Shown here: piece after piece, positions 18,350-27,364 of the stretch | How the letters are laid out: every line of letters starts with the position of its first letter | Position numbering within the stretch: position 1 is the stretch's first letter | Assembly (NCBI RefSeq): GCF_015354735.1 | Contig: NZ_JACEFJ010000010.1 | Location: 1-64,000, forward strand | Length of the DNA: 64,000 nt | Reading direction: 5' to 3' | DNA from: Pararhodonellum marinum | GTDB lineage: Bacteria > Bacteroidota > Bacteroidia > Cytophagales > Cyclobacteriaceae | Translations under genes and position numbers: made by a program | The notes under the pieces: generated by a model | Told to the model about the DNA's origin: nothing | What the model saw: the letters and a program-made list of their open reading frames with translations, nothing else | The model's database searches: none

Positions 18350-18478
18350 ATGAAAAAAGAAAACCTGCCGGTAAAGACCTGTCCCGTTTGTCAAAGGCCA
18401 TTCACCTGGAGAAAAAAATGGGAGAAAAACTGGGAGAATGTCAAATACTGTTCGAAAAGATGTAAAACTCAAAAGTAA
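18350..18478 (+). CDS. DUF2256 small zinc-ribbon-like protein
   Basis: This 42-aa protein was read directly from ATG 18350 to TAA 18478. It contains [19 protein letters not shown] and VKYCSKRC, the DUF2256 pattern, with four cysteines (11, 14, 34, 38) arranged like a zinc site. The function is unknown; the family repeatedly sits next to photolyase/cryptochrome genes, as here. An overlapping +1 frame beginning at ATG 18334 also stays open for about 42 codons but has no such conservation, so this frame is preferred. Confidence 0.9.
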   Translation: MKKENLPVKTCPVCQRPFTWRKKWEKNWENVKYCSKRCKTQK

Positions 18479-18499
18479 TTTTTTAATTGTCCTTTTAGT

Positions 18500-19147
18500 T
18501 TATTTATAGACTAATATATAGTAAACCAGCCAAACCAATAAAATTAAAACATAGCTCCCCAAAATCACCCAGATGCTTGTGCTTATGTTTCTTCTACTTA
18601 TAGTGTGAAATCCCACGGCCAAAAAATACCAATACATCACTTCAAAGAGATTCAAAGTCTTAAGTGGATAATGGAATTTGGCAGCAACTTGGCTTGGATT
18701 GACCAAGGAAAAAAGGGAAAGAGGGTAGAAATTCTCCACTTCCCTGAAATTATCAGGGGTCTTGATGACCAAAAACCAAAGCAAACGTATGATTTCAGGA
18801 ACGATGAATATCAAATAGGCCAGCATAACAAATTTCCACATGGGTCTGAATGGAATTTTATAGCCATACATAAAGGAACCTACCCAGATCAAAAAGGTAA
18901 TCATGGTGATGTTCCACAAAAGTGAAAAAGGTGTCCAAAGGTAATTCAGGGTGTTTAGGATATGAAAAATGGTGAAGGTCCCTGTTTTTTCCAATTCCTC
19001 CCTTCCTGGAATCGCTTCAAGAACCAGTTCGTTGGTCAAATAACGCAATACAACAAAAAACAGAACCAAAAGAACAAAAAATAACTTACCATCGAAATTT
19101 ATTAGCTCTTCTGCACGTTGTGATAATTTGGTAGGATAGGGAGACAT
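18500..19147 (-). CDS. YIP1-like integral membrane protein
   Basis: This 215-aa protein has about five hydrophobic membrane spans and resembles Yip1-family proteins of Bacteroidota, whose bacterial role is not established. The spans include FFVLLVLFFVVLRYL, ITMITFLIWVGSFMY, FVMLAYLIFIVPEIIRLLW and the C-terminal VILGSYVLILLVWLVYYIL. I place the start at ATG 19147 because the frame upstream (to 19225) overlaps the divergent TPR gene. There is no operon partner. It is convergent with the DUF2256 gene. Confidence 0.65.
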   Translation of the reverse strand: MSPYPTKLSQRAEELINFDGKLFFVLLVLFFVVLRYLTNELVLEAIPGREELEKTGTFTIFHILNTLNYLWTPFSLLWNITMITFLIWVGSFMYGYKIPFRPMWKFVMLAYLIFIVPEIIRLLWFLVIKTPDNFREVENFYPLSLFSLVNPSQVAAKFHYPLKTLNLFEVMYWYFLAVGFHTISRRNISTSIWVILGSYVLILLVWLVYYILVYK

Positions 19148-19194
19148 GGTGTAAATATTTCCTTCAAATGTAGGATTTTGTTTGAATTCGGAAG

Positions 19195-19202
19195 TAATTT
19201 TG
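19195..19202 (+). promoter_or_regulatory. Putative -7 box of the TPR gene at 19220
   Basis: TAATTTTG matches TAnnTTTG, 17 nt before the ATG. A TTTG occurs upstream only at non-standard spacing (10 and 14 nt), so support is moderate. Confidence 0.35.
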
Positions 19203-19219
19203 GAAATTAAATTGAAGAA

Positions 19220-20422
19220 ATGCAAAAGCGTTTGAGCTGTATATTGATTGCTGTACTGCTATCGGGAGGCCTTTTCGGGCAATCCTCTATGGCCTTGCTG
19301 GAGGACATTGGCGGGGAGGAGAACCCTAAGTACTTGCTGATGGACAAGGGACTTCAATTCAGGATTACTGAAGCGGTCAACAGCATGTATAATTTTGATT
19401 TTGCCACTGCTGAACGTGGTTTTAAGGTGATGCAATACAATTATCCGGACCATCCGCTTCCTTATTTTTTGATGGGCTTGAGTGAATGGTGGAAAATCGC
19501 GATAGATACGGAAAACAAACAATTTGATGCCCGCTTTTTGGACTACATGGATCAGACCATCAACAAGGCAGAGGCCATGTACAAAAATGATCCTGAAAAC
19601 AAGGAGGCTGCATTTTTTTTGGCAGGAGCTTATGGCTTTCAGGGTCGTCTTTATAGCGAGCGGAAAAGCTGGACCAAGGCTACTTTTGCCGGAAAGAATG
19701 CCTTAAAATATTTGGAACTGAGCAAGGGTGGGGAAGAGGATATGAATCCGGAATTGCTATTGGGAGATGCCCTTTTCAACTATTTTTCGGTTTGGATCCC
19801 GGAAAATTATCCCTTATTAAAACCAGTAGTTGCCTTCTTCCCAAAAGGAAACAAAGAACTGGGCTTGCGACAATTGGAAGATGTGGCCAAGAATGCATTT
19901 TATGCCAGAATCGAAGCCCAGTATTTTCTTTTTAGACTCTATGCTTCTGAAGAAAGAAAACCTTTTGAAGCCCTTGAAATCACCCAATATTTGCATCAAA
20001 AGTACCCAAACAACCCATATTTTCACCGCTTTTTTGCTAGACAGCTGTACACAGTTGGCCGAAGTGTGGAGTCTAGGGATGTTTCCTTAGAAATTCTCAG
20101 AAGGATTGATGAGAATCAATACGGATATGAAGCGAATAGCGGTAGATATGCCGCTTTCTTTGCTGCCCAATATTTTGACAAGGTAGGGCAAAGGGAAATG
20201 GCCAAAAAATATTACCTAAAAACCCTTGAATATGGTGAGGAGTCAGAAACCCAAGACAGCGGCTATTATTTGTTTGCCCTGATTCATTTAGGTAAAATGG
20301 CCAATGAGGAAGGAGATAAGGATACTGCCAAAGCTTATTTTAAAGAGGTCAAGAAGAGAGCCAAGCGAAAAGACCCAGCACATAAGGAAGCAAGAGACTT
20401 TATCAAAAAGAATAAACTTTGA
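19220..20422 (+). CDS. Exported TPR-repeat protein
   Basis: This 400-aa protein has a signal peptide (MQKRLSCILIAVLLSGGLFGQ) and helical tetratricopeptide-like pairs through its length. Recognisable units are FDFATAERGFKVMQYNYPDH near residue 60, a KEAAFFLAGAYGFQGRLYSE unit near 130, and MAKKYYLKTLEYG near 340. The block around RKSWTKATFAGKNALKYLE recalls the Iml2/TTC39-type TPR family. It is probably a periplasmic or outer-membrane-associated scaffold; the partner is unknown. It stands as a single gene, divergent from the YIP1-like gene. Confidence 0.75.
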   Translation: MQKRLSCILIAVLLSGGLFGQSSMALLEDIGGEENPKYLLMDKGLQFRITEAVNSMYNFDFATAERGFKVMQYNYPDHPLPYFLMGLSEWWKIAIDTENKQFDARFLDYMDQTINKAEAMYKNDPENKEAAFFLAGAYGFQGRLYSERKSWTKATFAGKNALKYLELSKGGEEDMNPELLLGDALFNYFSVWIPENYPLLKPVVAFFPKGNKELGLRQLEDVAKNAFYARIEAQYFLFRLYASEERKPFEALEITQYLHQKYPNNPYFHRFFARQLYTVGRSVESRDVSLEILRRIDENQYGYEANSGRYAAFFAAQYFDKVGQREMAKKYYLKTLEYGEESETQDSGYYLFALIHLGKMANEEGDKDTAKAYFKEVKKRAKRKDPAHKEARDFIKKNKL

Positions 20423-20592
20423 TTTAATCGTAACTGTTGGGAATTGTAAAATCAGCATATAATTTGAATTTTTTCAAGATCACAGCGAATTTTGCAACAA
20501 AAATTATTGATTTTCAAGAAAAAAAATAACAATATTTCGCATTTGTGCACGTTTTTTGTTGAAAATCGTTTTAAAATAATTTGAAATTATAT

Positions 20593-20600
20593 TAACTTTG
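20593..20600 (+). promoter_or_regulatory. Putative -7 box of the Lrp/AsnC gene
   Basis: TAACTTTG is an exact TAnnTTTG match 32 nt before the ATG at 20633. The position 20 nt upstream reads TTTT, not TTTG. Confidence 0.45.
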
Positions 20601-20632
20601 TACAACATAATATTTTGTAAAATCATCACATC

Positions 20633-21115
20633 ATGGATAATAGCGTAAGAGTAAAATTCGACAAGATAGACAGGAAAATCCTAGAGATTCTCCAAGCTAA
20701 CGCCAAGATAACCAATGCACAGCTCTCTAAAGATATAGGATTATCACCCGCACCTACTTTGGAAAGGGTCAAAAAACTGGAACAGTCAGGTATAATCAAA
20801 AGTTACCACGCCAAACTTGATCCAGAAAAAATTGGGCTCGGAGTCAGTACATTTGTGTTGGTTAGCCTCGTTGGACACAACAAAGGAAATATTGATGCTT
20901 TTATGAAAGAGATCAATACCATTCCGGAAGTGATCGAGTGTCACCACATTACGGGAACAGGTGATTTTATACTTAAAATCATTGCCAAAGACATTACTGC
21001 CTACCAAAGATTGATGTTGGAAAAAGTAAGTGAAATCAAAGAAGTGGATTCTATGCAATCCATGGTAATTTTATCTACTTTCAAAGACAGCAAAGTATTG
21101 CCTATCCCGATGTAA
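20633..21115 (+). CDS. Lrp/AsnC family transcriptional regulator
   Basis: This 160-aa regulator has an N-terminal winged HTH (IDRKILEILQANAKITNAQL, residues 12-31, then a second helix GLSPAPTLERVKKLE). The C-terminal RAM/AsnC effector domain includes IECHHITGTGDFILKIIAKD. Such proteins form octamers and respond to amino acids. No obvious target gene is adjacent, since the next gene lies beyond a terminator. The upstream region is very AT-rich with a TAACTTTG box, which would suit autoregulation. Confidence 0.93.
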   Translation: MDNSVRVKFDKIDRKILEILQANAKITNAQLSKDIGLSPAPTLERVKKLEQSGIIKSYHAKLDPEKIGLGVSTFVLVSLVGHNKGNIDAFMKEINTIPEVIECHHITGTGDFILKIIAKDITAYQRLMLEKVSEIKEVDSMQSMVILSTFKDSKVLPIPM

Positions 21116-21134
21116 GCATACCATTTCTACTAAG

Positions 21135-21164
21135 AAGGGTGGCTGTCAGTCACCCTTTTTTTTT
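21135..21164 (+). terminator. Terminator of the Lrp/AsnC gene
   Basis: Arms aagggtg (21135-21141) and cacccttt (from 21151) enclose a 9-nt loop, followed by a run of about ten T. It lies 20 nt after the stop. Confidence 0.85.
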
Positions 21165-21270
21165 GTAAAATCCCGCATTTTGACTTATATACTCCTTAGA
21201 TTTCTTAACGATAAATTCTAATGTAGATCTAAGTACTACTTAATCTAAAACCCGCAAAGAAATATAGACC

Positions 21271-21813
21271 ATGAAAAAAAATCCCTGGAAGACCAAGTCC
21301 ATTCAAAAGATTTACAGCAATCCCTGGATTTTGTTGGAGGAGCATCAAGTGGTCAATCCCAATGGCAAAGATGGGATTTACGGCAAGGTTCATTTTAAAA
21401 ACAAAGCCATTGGAATCATTCCTCTTGATAAGGACTTGAATACCTGGATTGTGGGGCAATACCGCTATACTTTGGATGAATATACCTGGGAAATTCCTAT
21501 GGGTGGAGGTCCCCTGGATATAGATTTGGTTGAAAGTGCAAAAAGAGAATTAAAGGAAGAAACTGGCTTGAGTGCTGCTAAGTGGACTTTGATTTTAAGG
21601 TTGCATACTTCCAATTCGGTTACAGATGAGGAAGCATTTGTGTTTTTGGCTGAAGAATTAACTCATGGAGAAACAGCATTTGATGAGACTGAAAAGATTG
21701 AAATCATTAAATTGCCGCTTACACAGGCCCTAGCAATGGTGGAGGAGGGTACGATCACCGATGCAATTAGTGTGGCTGGTTTACTTAAATTGGAAAAAAT
21801 TAAGGGGATTTAA
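21271..21813 (+). CDS. Nudix hydrolase (ADP-ribose pyrophosphatase-like)
   Basis: This 180-aa protein probably hydrolyses a nucleoside diphosphate linked to another group, such as ADP-ribose. The Nudix helix is visible as ESAKRELKEETGL near residues 90-102, with metal-binding glutamates in REL-x-EE. The first glutamate of the textbook Nudix box is not in its usual place (the GGGPLDIDLVES segment is variant). The preceding VGQYRYTLDEYTWEIPMGG is typical of the ADP-ribose pyrophosphatase subgroup. It is followed closely by the MATE gene, 17 nt downstream, so co-transcription is likely. Confidence 0.85.
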   Translation: MKKNPWKTKSIQKIYSNPWILLEEHQVVNPNGKDGIYGKVHFKNKAIGIIPLDKDLNTWIVGQYRYTLDEYTWEIPMGGGPLDIDLVESAKRELKEETGLSAAKWTLILRLHTSNSVTDEEAFVFLAEELTHGETAFDETEKIEIIKLPLTQALAMVEEGTITDAISVAGLLKLEKIKGI

Positions 21814-21830
21814 GTTTTTCTTTGATTTAT

Positions 21831-23204
21831 ATGTTTAAGAAAATGAATTTTCAGGAGCATTTTGGGAAGACTTTTTCTCTCGCCTACCCAGTCATGCTCA
21901 GTCAGTTGGGGCAAGTCATGGTTGGCGTTGCAGACAGCATGATGGTCGGAAGGTTGGGTCCTGAACCACTTGCAGCTGCTGCTCTAGCCAACAGTATATT
22001 TTTCGTGGTGTTGATGTTCGGTATAGGGATTTCTATGGCCATCACTCCTTTGGTAGCTGCAGCGGATGGTAATCAGAGGCATAAGCGTATTGCCCGTTTA
22101 TTGAACCATGGTTTTGTGATCAATAATTCTGCTGGATTGATCTTATTTATGGTCATTATTCTTTTTTCTCCAAGTTTGTATTACATGAATCAGCCTGAAG
22201 AGGTGATTCGTTTGGCTATTCCCTATTTGGCTATCATTACTTTTTCCCTGATTCCATTTATGTTTTTTCAAACCTTCAAGCAGTTTGCAGAAGGCATGTC
22301 TCAGACCAAACAGGCCATGATCATTACCATTGGCTGTAATCTGGTGAATGTTTTCCTGAATTGGGTCTTGATTTATGGCAAATTGGGTTTCCCTGCTATG
22401 GGATTGAATGGGGCAGGTTGGGCCACCTTGATTTCCCGAATTTTGATGGCCATTGTGATGGTGTTTTATGTCTGGAACAGCAAGCGCTACCAGCCTTATA
22501 AATTGAGCTTTGGTTTCAAAAAGCTGAGCTTTCCCATGATTTCAAAAATGCTTAAAATAGGAATACCTACAGGATTTCAGTTTATTTTTGAAGTTGGCGC
22601 TTTTAGCACCGCCGCAATCATGATGGGCTGGATTGGGGTCAATGCCCTTGCTTCTCATCAAATCGCCATTAATCTGGCCTCTATCAGTTATATGATGGCT
22701 TCCGGCCTTTCAGCGGCAGCCATGGTAAGGGTTGGCAATCAATTGGGTAAAAAGGACATTGTGGCCTTACGTGAAGCCGGGTTTACGGTATTTGGTATGG
22801 TGTCCATTTTCATGGCATTCACTGCTTTGATTTTTATTCTTTTCAGGAATTTTTTGCCCACGCTGTATATAGATGATGCAGAAGTGGTACAGATGTCTGC
22901 CAGTCTTTTGGTCATAGCAGCTTTGTTTCAACTTTCAGATGGAATCCAAGTGGTTGGCCTTGGGGCGCTTCGGGGGATGGCTGACGTTAAAATTCCTACC
23001 TTAGTCACATTGGTGGCTTATTGGGTCATAGGTTTGCCTTTGGGCTACGTGTTGGCCTTTCATTTCAATTTACAGGAAAAGGGCATTTGGTATGGATTGC
23101 TCACAGGGCTTACCGTGACAGGAATCATGTTGCTTTACCGATTCCACAGACTGAGTCTGCGTTTAATCAGACCTCCTGTCGTGAAAGCTAAATTCTTTAC
23201 CTGA
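21831..23204 (+). CDS. MATE family multidrug efflux transporter (NorM-like)
   Basis: This 457-aa inner-membrane antiporter has 12 predicted helices and exports cationic drugs using Na+ or H+. Family features are LAYPVMLSQLGQVMVGVADS with MVGRLG in the first helix pair, and the pseudo-symmetric MLKIGIPTGFQFIFEVGAF at the start of the second half. The C-terminal half includes GIQVVGLGALRGMADVKIPT. I use ATG 21831; a TTG at 21822 and an ATG at 21843 are alternatives. The substrate is not predictable. Confidence 0.92.
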   Translation: MFKKMNFQEHFGKTFSLAYPVMLSQLGQVMVGVADSMMVGRLGPEPLAAAALANSIFFVVLMFGIGISMAITPLVAAADGNQRHKRIARLLNHGFVINNSAGLILFMVIILFSPSLYYMNQPEEVIRLAIPYLAIITFSLIPFMFFQTFKQFAEGMSQTKQAMIITIGCNLVNVFLNWVLIYGKLGFPAMGLNGAGWATLISRILMAIVMVFYVWNSKRYQPYKLSFGFKKLSFPMISKMLKIGIPTGFQFIFEVGAFSTAAIMMGWIGVNALASHQIAINLASISYMMASGLSAAAMVRVGNQLGKKDIVALREAGFTVFGMVSIFMAFTALIFILFRNFLPTLYIDDAEVVQMSASLLVIAALFQLSDGIQVVGLGALRGMADVKIPTLVTLVAYWVIGLPLGYVLAFHFNLQEKGIWYGLLTGLTVTGIMLLYRFHRLSLRLIRPPVVKAKFFT

Positions 23205-23294
23205 TTAGGATGTAATTTTTTTGATCAGAGAAGCTCCTATTGGGATTCAATTGCCTGTTTTGTTTTATATTAGCCAATTAGATATAAAACCGCC

Positions 23295-23855
23295 ATGGAC
23301 GAAACCCAGACCAAAGCCAAGCCTGTCAGTTTTTCTAGAACCACCATTACCGAGTTGATGATTCCAGCCTATGCCAATTTTGGGGGCAAAATACATGGGG
23401 GCATTTTACTCTCCTTAATGGATAAGGTGGCCTATGCCACTGCCACCAAGCATTGTGGTGCTTATTGTGTGACAGTTTCCGTAGACAACGTTGATTTCCT
23501 CGAACCGGTGGAAGTGGGAGAACTCGTTTCTTTGAAAGCATCCCTCAATTACGTGGGTAACAGCTCGATGGTAGTAGGCATAAAGGTGATCTCTGAAAAT
23601 GTAAAAACTTCCGTAGTAAAGCATACCAACACATCGTATTTTACTATGGTAGCCAAAGGAGAGGATGACAGACCTGCACAGGTTCCAATTTTAATTTTGG
23701 AAAATGAAACTGATGTGCGACGTTTTGTGGAGTCGATTTTCAGAAAACAATACAAAAAAGATTACCGGGAAAACATGGAAGAGGCTAAAGCCCATTGGGA
23801 AGAACAAAACATAAAAAACCTACTCAAAAATGAACGCTGTATTCAACAATTCTAA
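23295..23855 (+). CDS. Acyl-CoA thioesterase (hotdog fold)
   Basis: This 186-aa hotdog protein of the BFIT/YciA-type acyl-CoA thioesterase family hydrolyses acyl-CoA to free acid and CoA. The active-site helix is seen in NFGGKIHGGILLSLMDKVAY (residues 30-49). The strand VTVSVDNVDFLEPVEVGELV follows. A charged C-terminal tail (EEAKAHWEEQNIKNLLKN) extends beyond the fold. The end overlaps the next CDS by 26 nt, so the two are probably translated from one message. Confidence 0.9.
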   Translation: MDETQTKAKPVSFSRTTITELMIPAYANFGGKIHGGILLSLMDKVAYATATKHCGAYCVTVSVDNVDFLEPVEVGELVSLKASLNYVGNSSMVVGIKVISENVKTSVVKHTNTSYFTMVAKGEDDRPAQVPILILENETDVRRFVESIFRKQYKKDYRENMEEAKAHWEEQNIKNLLKNERCIQQF

Positions 23856-25218
23856 ACTCCTAATTCGTCCCGTCTTTTTTTTGGCCTTTGCCGTTTATTT
23901 ATCATCCATTCAATTTATTCAGGCCCAACAACCCCATATTTTAAGCCAAAAGGAACAGGCAACTATTATTGATGAATGGTTACTGGATAGGATTGAAAAT
24001 GTGTTGCCAGCTTTGATGCGAAGGGAAGGAATAGATTTGTGGTTGATTGTTTCCAGAGAGTATAACGAGGATCCGGTAATCAAAACATTCCTTCCCGCCA
24101 CTTGGCTGGCAGCTCGGCGCACCACCATGTTGCTAATGCATGACCCGGGAGAAGGAAAAAAGATTGAAACCTTGGCAGTGGCGAGGTATGATGTGGGGAA
24201 AGCATTTTCCAAATCCTGGGACCCGGAAAAAGAGCCTGATCAATGGAAGCAACTCATTAAATTGATCCAAGAGAGAAAGCCCGATAAGATTGGCATCAAC
24301 ATGTCAGAAGATTATGGCCATGCGGATGGCATGAATGTATCAGACTACAATCAACTGATGGCTTATTTACCCAATGACTTAAGGGAAAAGGTGGTGTCCG
24401 CACAAAATCTTTCCGTGGGTTGGTTGGAAACCCGCACAGCAAAAGAAATGGCCAGCTATAGACACATCATGGCCATTGCCAATAAAATCATAGCTGATGG
24501 ACTTTCCGAACAGGTCATTACTCCAGGAGTCACTACTACTGAAGACGTGGTATGGTGGTACAGAGAGCGTATCAAAGAGCTCAAGCTTGATACCTGGTTT
24601 CACCCCTCCGTAGACATTCAGCGGCCAGACCCAGCGGATCAAGGACATCTACGGTCTTTTGCGGTAAAGCCCGAAAGCCAGGTCATACAATATGGGGATT
24701 TATTGCATATGGATTTTGGGATTACATACCTGCGGCTGAATACGGATACACAGCAATTGGCCTATGTACTGAAACCCGGGGAGCATGAGGTTCCTGGCTT
24801 TTTAGAAGATGCGTTGAAAGTAGGGAATAAACTCCAGGATATCCTCACTGATCAATTTGTGGCAGGTCGCACTGGCAATCAAATTTTGGCAGAAGCAAGG
24901 AAGCAGGCTGCCAAAGAGGGAATCAAAGGCACCATCTATACCCATCCCATAGGCTATCACGGCCATGCCGCAGGACCTACCATTGGGATGTGGGACAATC
25001 AAGGGGATACCCCGGGTAGTGGAGACTATCCCCTTTATCCAAATACCGCATATTCAATAGAATTGAACGCTGTCGTTTTTGTGGAAGAGTGGAAAAAAGA
25101 TATTAGGGTAATGTTAGAGGAAGATGCTTTTTTTGATGGAGAAAGGGTAACCTACCTCAATGGTCGGCAAACACGTATTTTACCCATACCGAGGATACAG
25201 ACTTACCTAGGGAATTGA
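23830..25218 (+). CDS. Exported M24-family Xaa-Pro peptidase
   Basis: This 462-aa pita-bread metallopeptidase has an N-terminal signal peptide (FFLAFAVYLSSIQFIQAQ), so it acts in the periplasm or outside. The probable metal ligands are the aspartates in LLHMDFGITY and LNTDTQQ, the histidine in GYHGHAAGP, and the glutamates in YSIELNAVV and VMLEEDAFF. The N-terminal creatinase-like domain precedes them. It should cleave X-Pro or related dipeptide bonds. The ATG at 23830 lies inside the end of the thioesterase gene; the signal peptide requires this start. It converges with the YhhN gene, with 3 nt between stops. Confidence 0.88.
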   Translation: MNAVFNNSKLLIRPVFFLAFAVYLSSIQFIQAQQPHILSQKEQATIIDEWLLDRIENVLPALMRREGIDLWLIVSREYNEDPVIKTFLPATWLAARRTTMLLMHDPGEGKKIETLAVARYDVGKAFSKSWDPEKEPDQWKQLIKLIQERKPDKIGINMSEDYGHADGMNVSDYNQLMAYLPNDLREKVVSAQNLSVGWLETRTAKEMASYRHIMAIANKIIADGLSEQVITPGVTTTEDVVWWYRERIKELKLDTWFHPSVDIQRPDPADQGHLRSFAVKPESQVIQYGDLLHMDFGITYLRLNTDTQQLAYVLKPGEHEVPGFLEDALKVGNKLQDILTDQFVAGRTGNQILAEARKQAAKEGIKGTIYTHPIGYHGHAAGPTIGMWDNQGDTPGSGDYPLYPNTAYSIELNAVVFVEEWKKDIRVMLEEDAFFDGERVTYLNGRQTRILPIPRIQTYLGN

Positions 25219-25221
25219 CCA

Positions 25222-25950
25222 TCAAGTAGAAGAAAATATGTTGGGATCCTTTTCAGCCTCAACCCTACTTTCAGATAAAAACTGTTTCATCATGCCACTT
25301 ACTGTCAAATAGTGGCCTATGCTGGTAAAGGCAAACACTGCTGCATGCATCAGACTGTTATTCAAATATATGTCCGGACCAGTCAATAAGTCGCTTGTCA
25401 GAAATGCAAAGACACCCAACAATACAAGCACGAAACTTTTAAAGGGGACAAAAAAGCGCCTTCTGGCAGCCAAATAAAAAGCAACACAGGTAGTGATCGC
25501 ATAAATGACCACTGGAATTTGGAAAACACCTAAGGTAGGTGTTAGCACATACAAGGAACCAATGAGAGTTAGAACTATAAAAAGCTCAAGCCACCCAAAT
25601 CCCGGGTGCTTTTTTGGGGTTTTGTTTCTTGTGGAAAGGTAATACAAAATAGAATAACTGATCTGTGCGACTGTAAAGGTAGTTATGCCTAATATTTTGA
25701 ATAAATCCTCCTCAATTTTGATCAAGAAGAAAAAGTCACCCAAAAAACTGAAAAAGATTGCGGTGAGTAAAATGGGAATCAAAGGATGCTCAATTTTTCT
25801 AAATGTCAAGATGATGCACACCACAATGATAGGAATAATACTCATTTTAAAAATATAGAATGGAACGATCCATCCCATGATACAGCTAAATACGCCCAGC
25901 ATGGCAACTGCAAAATATAGCAATATGAAATGGAATTTTGTTCTAAACAT
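25222..25950 (-). CDS. YhhN/TMEM86 family protein (putative lysoplasmalogenase)
   Basis: This 242-aa integral membrane protein has about eight helices. YhhN-family signatures are FSFLGDFFFLI near residue 68 and, near the C-terminus, LGVFAFLTSDLLTG and the helix SIGHYLTVSGMM. Mammalian TMEM86B is a lysoplasmalogenase; bacterial function is inferred from this similarity. It is a single gene with an AT-rich upstream region (25951-26136) that shows no clear promoter. Confidence 0.8.
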   Translation of the reverse strand: MFRTKFHFILLYFAVAMLGVFSCIMGWIVPFYIFKMSIIPIIVVCIILTFRKIEHPLIPILLTAIFFSFLGDFFFLIKIEEDLFKILGITTFTVAQISYSILYYLSTRNKTPKKHPGFGWLELFIVLTLIGSLYVLTPTLGVFQIPVVIYAITTCVAFYLAARRRFFVPFKSFVLVLLGVFAFLTSDLLTGPDIYLNNSLMHAAVFAFTSIGHYLTVSGMMKQFLSESRVEAEKDPNIFSST

Positions 25951-26136
25951 TGTAAAGCCAATTTGGGAGGATTAATATAAAGTTATGGCTAATTACCAAA
26001 TAAAAACAATTAAAATTCATAAATTGCTAATAATTAATTTTAAATTTTTACTATATATCATTCTATTATACTTTTTTTAAAGTATTGCATCATTGTTTCA
26101 TTTTTATCACTTTTTATGTTCTTATTTTAATTCGGC

Positions 26137-27312
26137 TCAACTAAACTGTGGTTTTTTCTTTTTGGACAAAAACAATAGATAGAAATAGCCCAGCAAGGCA
26201 CAAATGGCCCCTGAACCAAAAACCAATGGAAATCTAGTAGGATCGTTGCCATAGAGCCAACCGGACGAAAGTGCTCCTAGCCCTATTCCAGCTTCCAAGG
26301 CAATATACATAGTGGCCAATGCTTTTCCCCGGAATTTTTCGAGAGAAAGATCTATGGTCCAAGCGGTGATGGTTGGAGAATTCATCCCTACTGAACATCC
26401 AAAAACTACTCCTGAAAACAAAAGCATCTCTTTGCTGTTTGAAAACGCGATCAGAAGCATGGCAAGCACCATAGAAAGTGTCGCCGCTTTCATGACAGGT
26501 ACGCGGCCGTATTTGTCAGAGGCCCTTCCTGCTATCAATCTGATGGCAAGAGATGAAATTGTAAATACAGCAAAAAAGAGTCCCTTATTTCTGATTCCCA
26601 AATGGGCTGATAAATCAGGAATGATGGTAAGCACAATACCGAAAGAAAAAACAGATAGGAATAGAACCAAAGATGGCGATAAGACCCTTTTCTCTATAAT
26701 ATCACCTCTATGAAGTCGAAAGTGACTTCTGGAAAGGGGTTCTTTGGTCACTAAAGTTTCTTTTAACTTCAACAAGATCAATATGGAAAGTATTGATGTA
26801 AAGGCCGCAGTGTAGAAAAGTGGATTGATGCCCCAAATTTCCGCGATATAGCCACCTAAAGCTGGGCCTGCAGCCATACCCAATGAACCAAATAGAGATT
26901 GGATTCCCATGGCTTCCCCTCTTCGGTTGAAAGGAATGATATCAGCCACATAGGCGGAGGTTCCAGTAGGAGTAAACCCAGTGGAAAAGCCATGAACAAA
27001 CCGCAACAGTAAAAACCCAGCTACCGTGGTGATGATTGGATAGCAGAGGCTCACCAAAAAACAGACGGTTGCGCCAAAAATCATCACCGGGATTCTCCCA
27101 ATTTTATCCGCTAATTTCCCACTGAATGGCCGGGATAGACCTGCCGTCAAGGTAAATAATGAAATGATCAAACCCTTGTAATCCTCCCCGCCCAAAGATG
27201 TCAAGTAGGAGGGGAGTTCTGGAATAATCATGTTGAAGCTTGCAAAAAAAAGAAAGGAGCTCATACAGAGCAGAAAAAAGTCAGTTGTAAAAAAGCTGGG
27301 AATGAATTTCAT
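26137..27312 (-). CDS. MFS transporter
   Basis: This 391-aa protein has 12 predicted helices. The MFS motif A is GKLADKIGRIPVM between helices 2 and 3 and is echoed as AGRASDKYGRVPVM in the second half. RFVHGFSTGFTPTGTSAYVAD fits helix 4 of drug-efflux type members. The substrate is not predictable. It lies downstream of prfB on the same strand but is separated by a strong terminator, so it should have its own promoter or rely on read-through. Confidence 0.88.
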   Translation of the reverse strand: MKFIPSFFTTDFFLLCMSSFLFFASFNMIIPELPSYLTSLGGEDYKGLIISLFTLTAGLSRPFSGKLADKIGRIPVMIFGATVCFLVSLCYPIITTVAGFLLLRFVHGFSTGFTPTGTSAYVADIIPFNRRGEAMGIQSLFGSLGMAAGPALGGYIAEIWGINPLFYTAAFTSILSILILLKLKETLVTKEPLSRSHFRLHRGDIIEKRVLSPSLVLFLSVFSFGIVLTIIPDLSAHLGIRNKGLFFAVFTISSLAIRLIAGRASDKYGRVPVMKAATLSMVLAMLLIAFSNSKEMLLFSGVVFGCSVGMNSPTITAWTIDLSLEKFRGKALATMYIALEAGIGLGALSSGWLYGNDPTRFPLVFGSGAICALLGYFYLLFLSKKKKPQFS

Positions 27313-27320
27313 AGAGGCTT

Positions 27321-27357
27321 AAAAAAAAGAGGGGTTGGTTTTATCTAATCCAACCCC
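27321..27357 (-). terminator. prfB terminator
   Basis: On the minus strand, ggggttgg (27357-27350) pairs perfectly with ccaacccc (27338-27331) around an 11-nt loop. It is followed by TC and a run of eight T (27328-27321). It lies 7 nt beyond the prfB stop. Confidence 0.9.
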
Positions 27358-27364
27358 CCAGAAA

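Noticed and set aside
18334-18465. Alternative 42-codon frame starting at ATG 18334
   Set aside because: It overlaps DUF2256 in another frame and has no cysteine motif; the 18350 frame carries the conserved family pattern.
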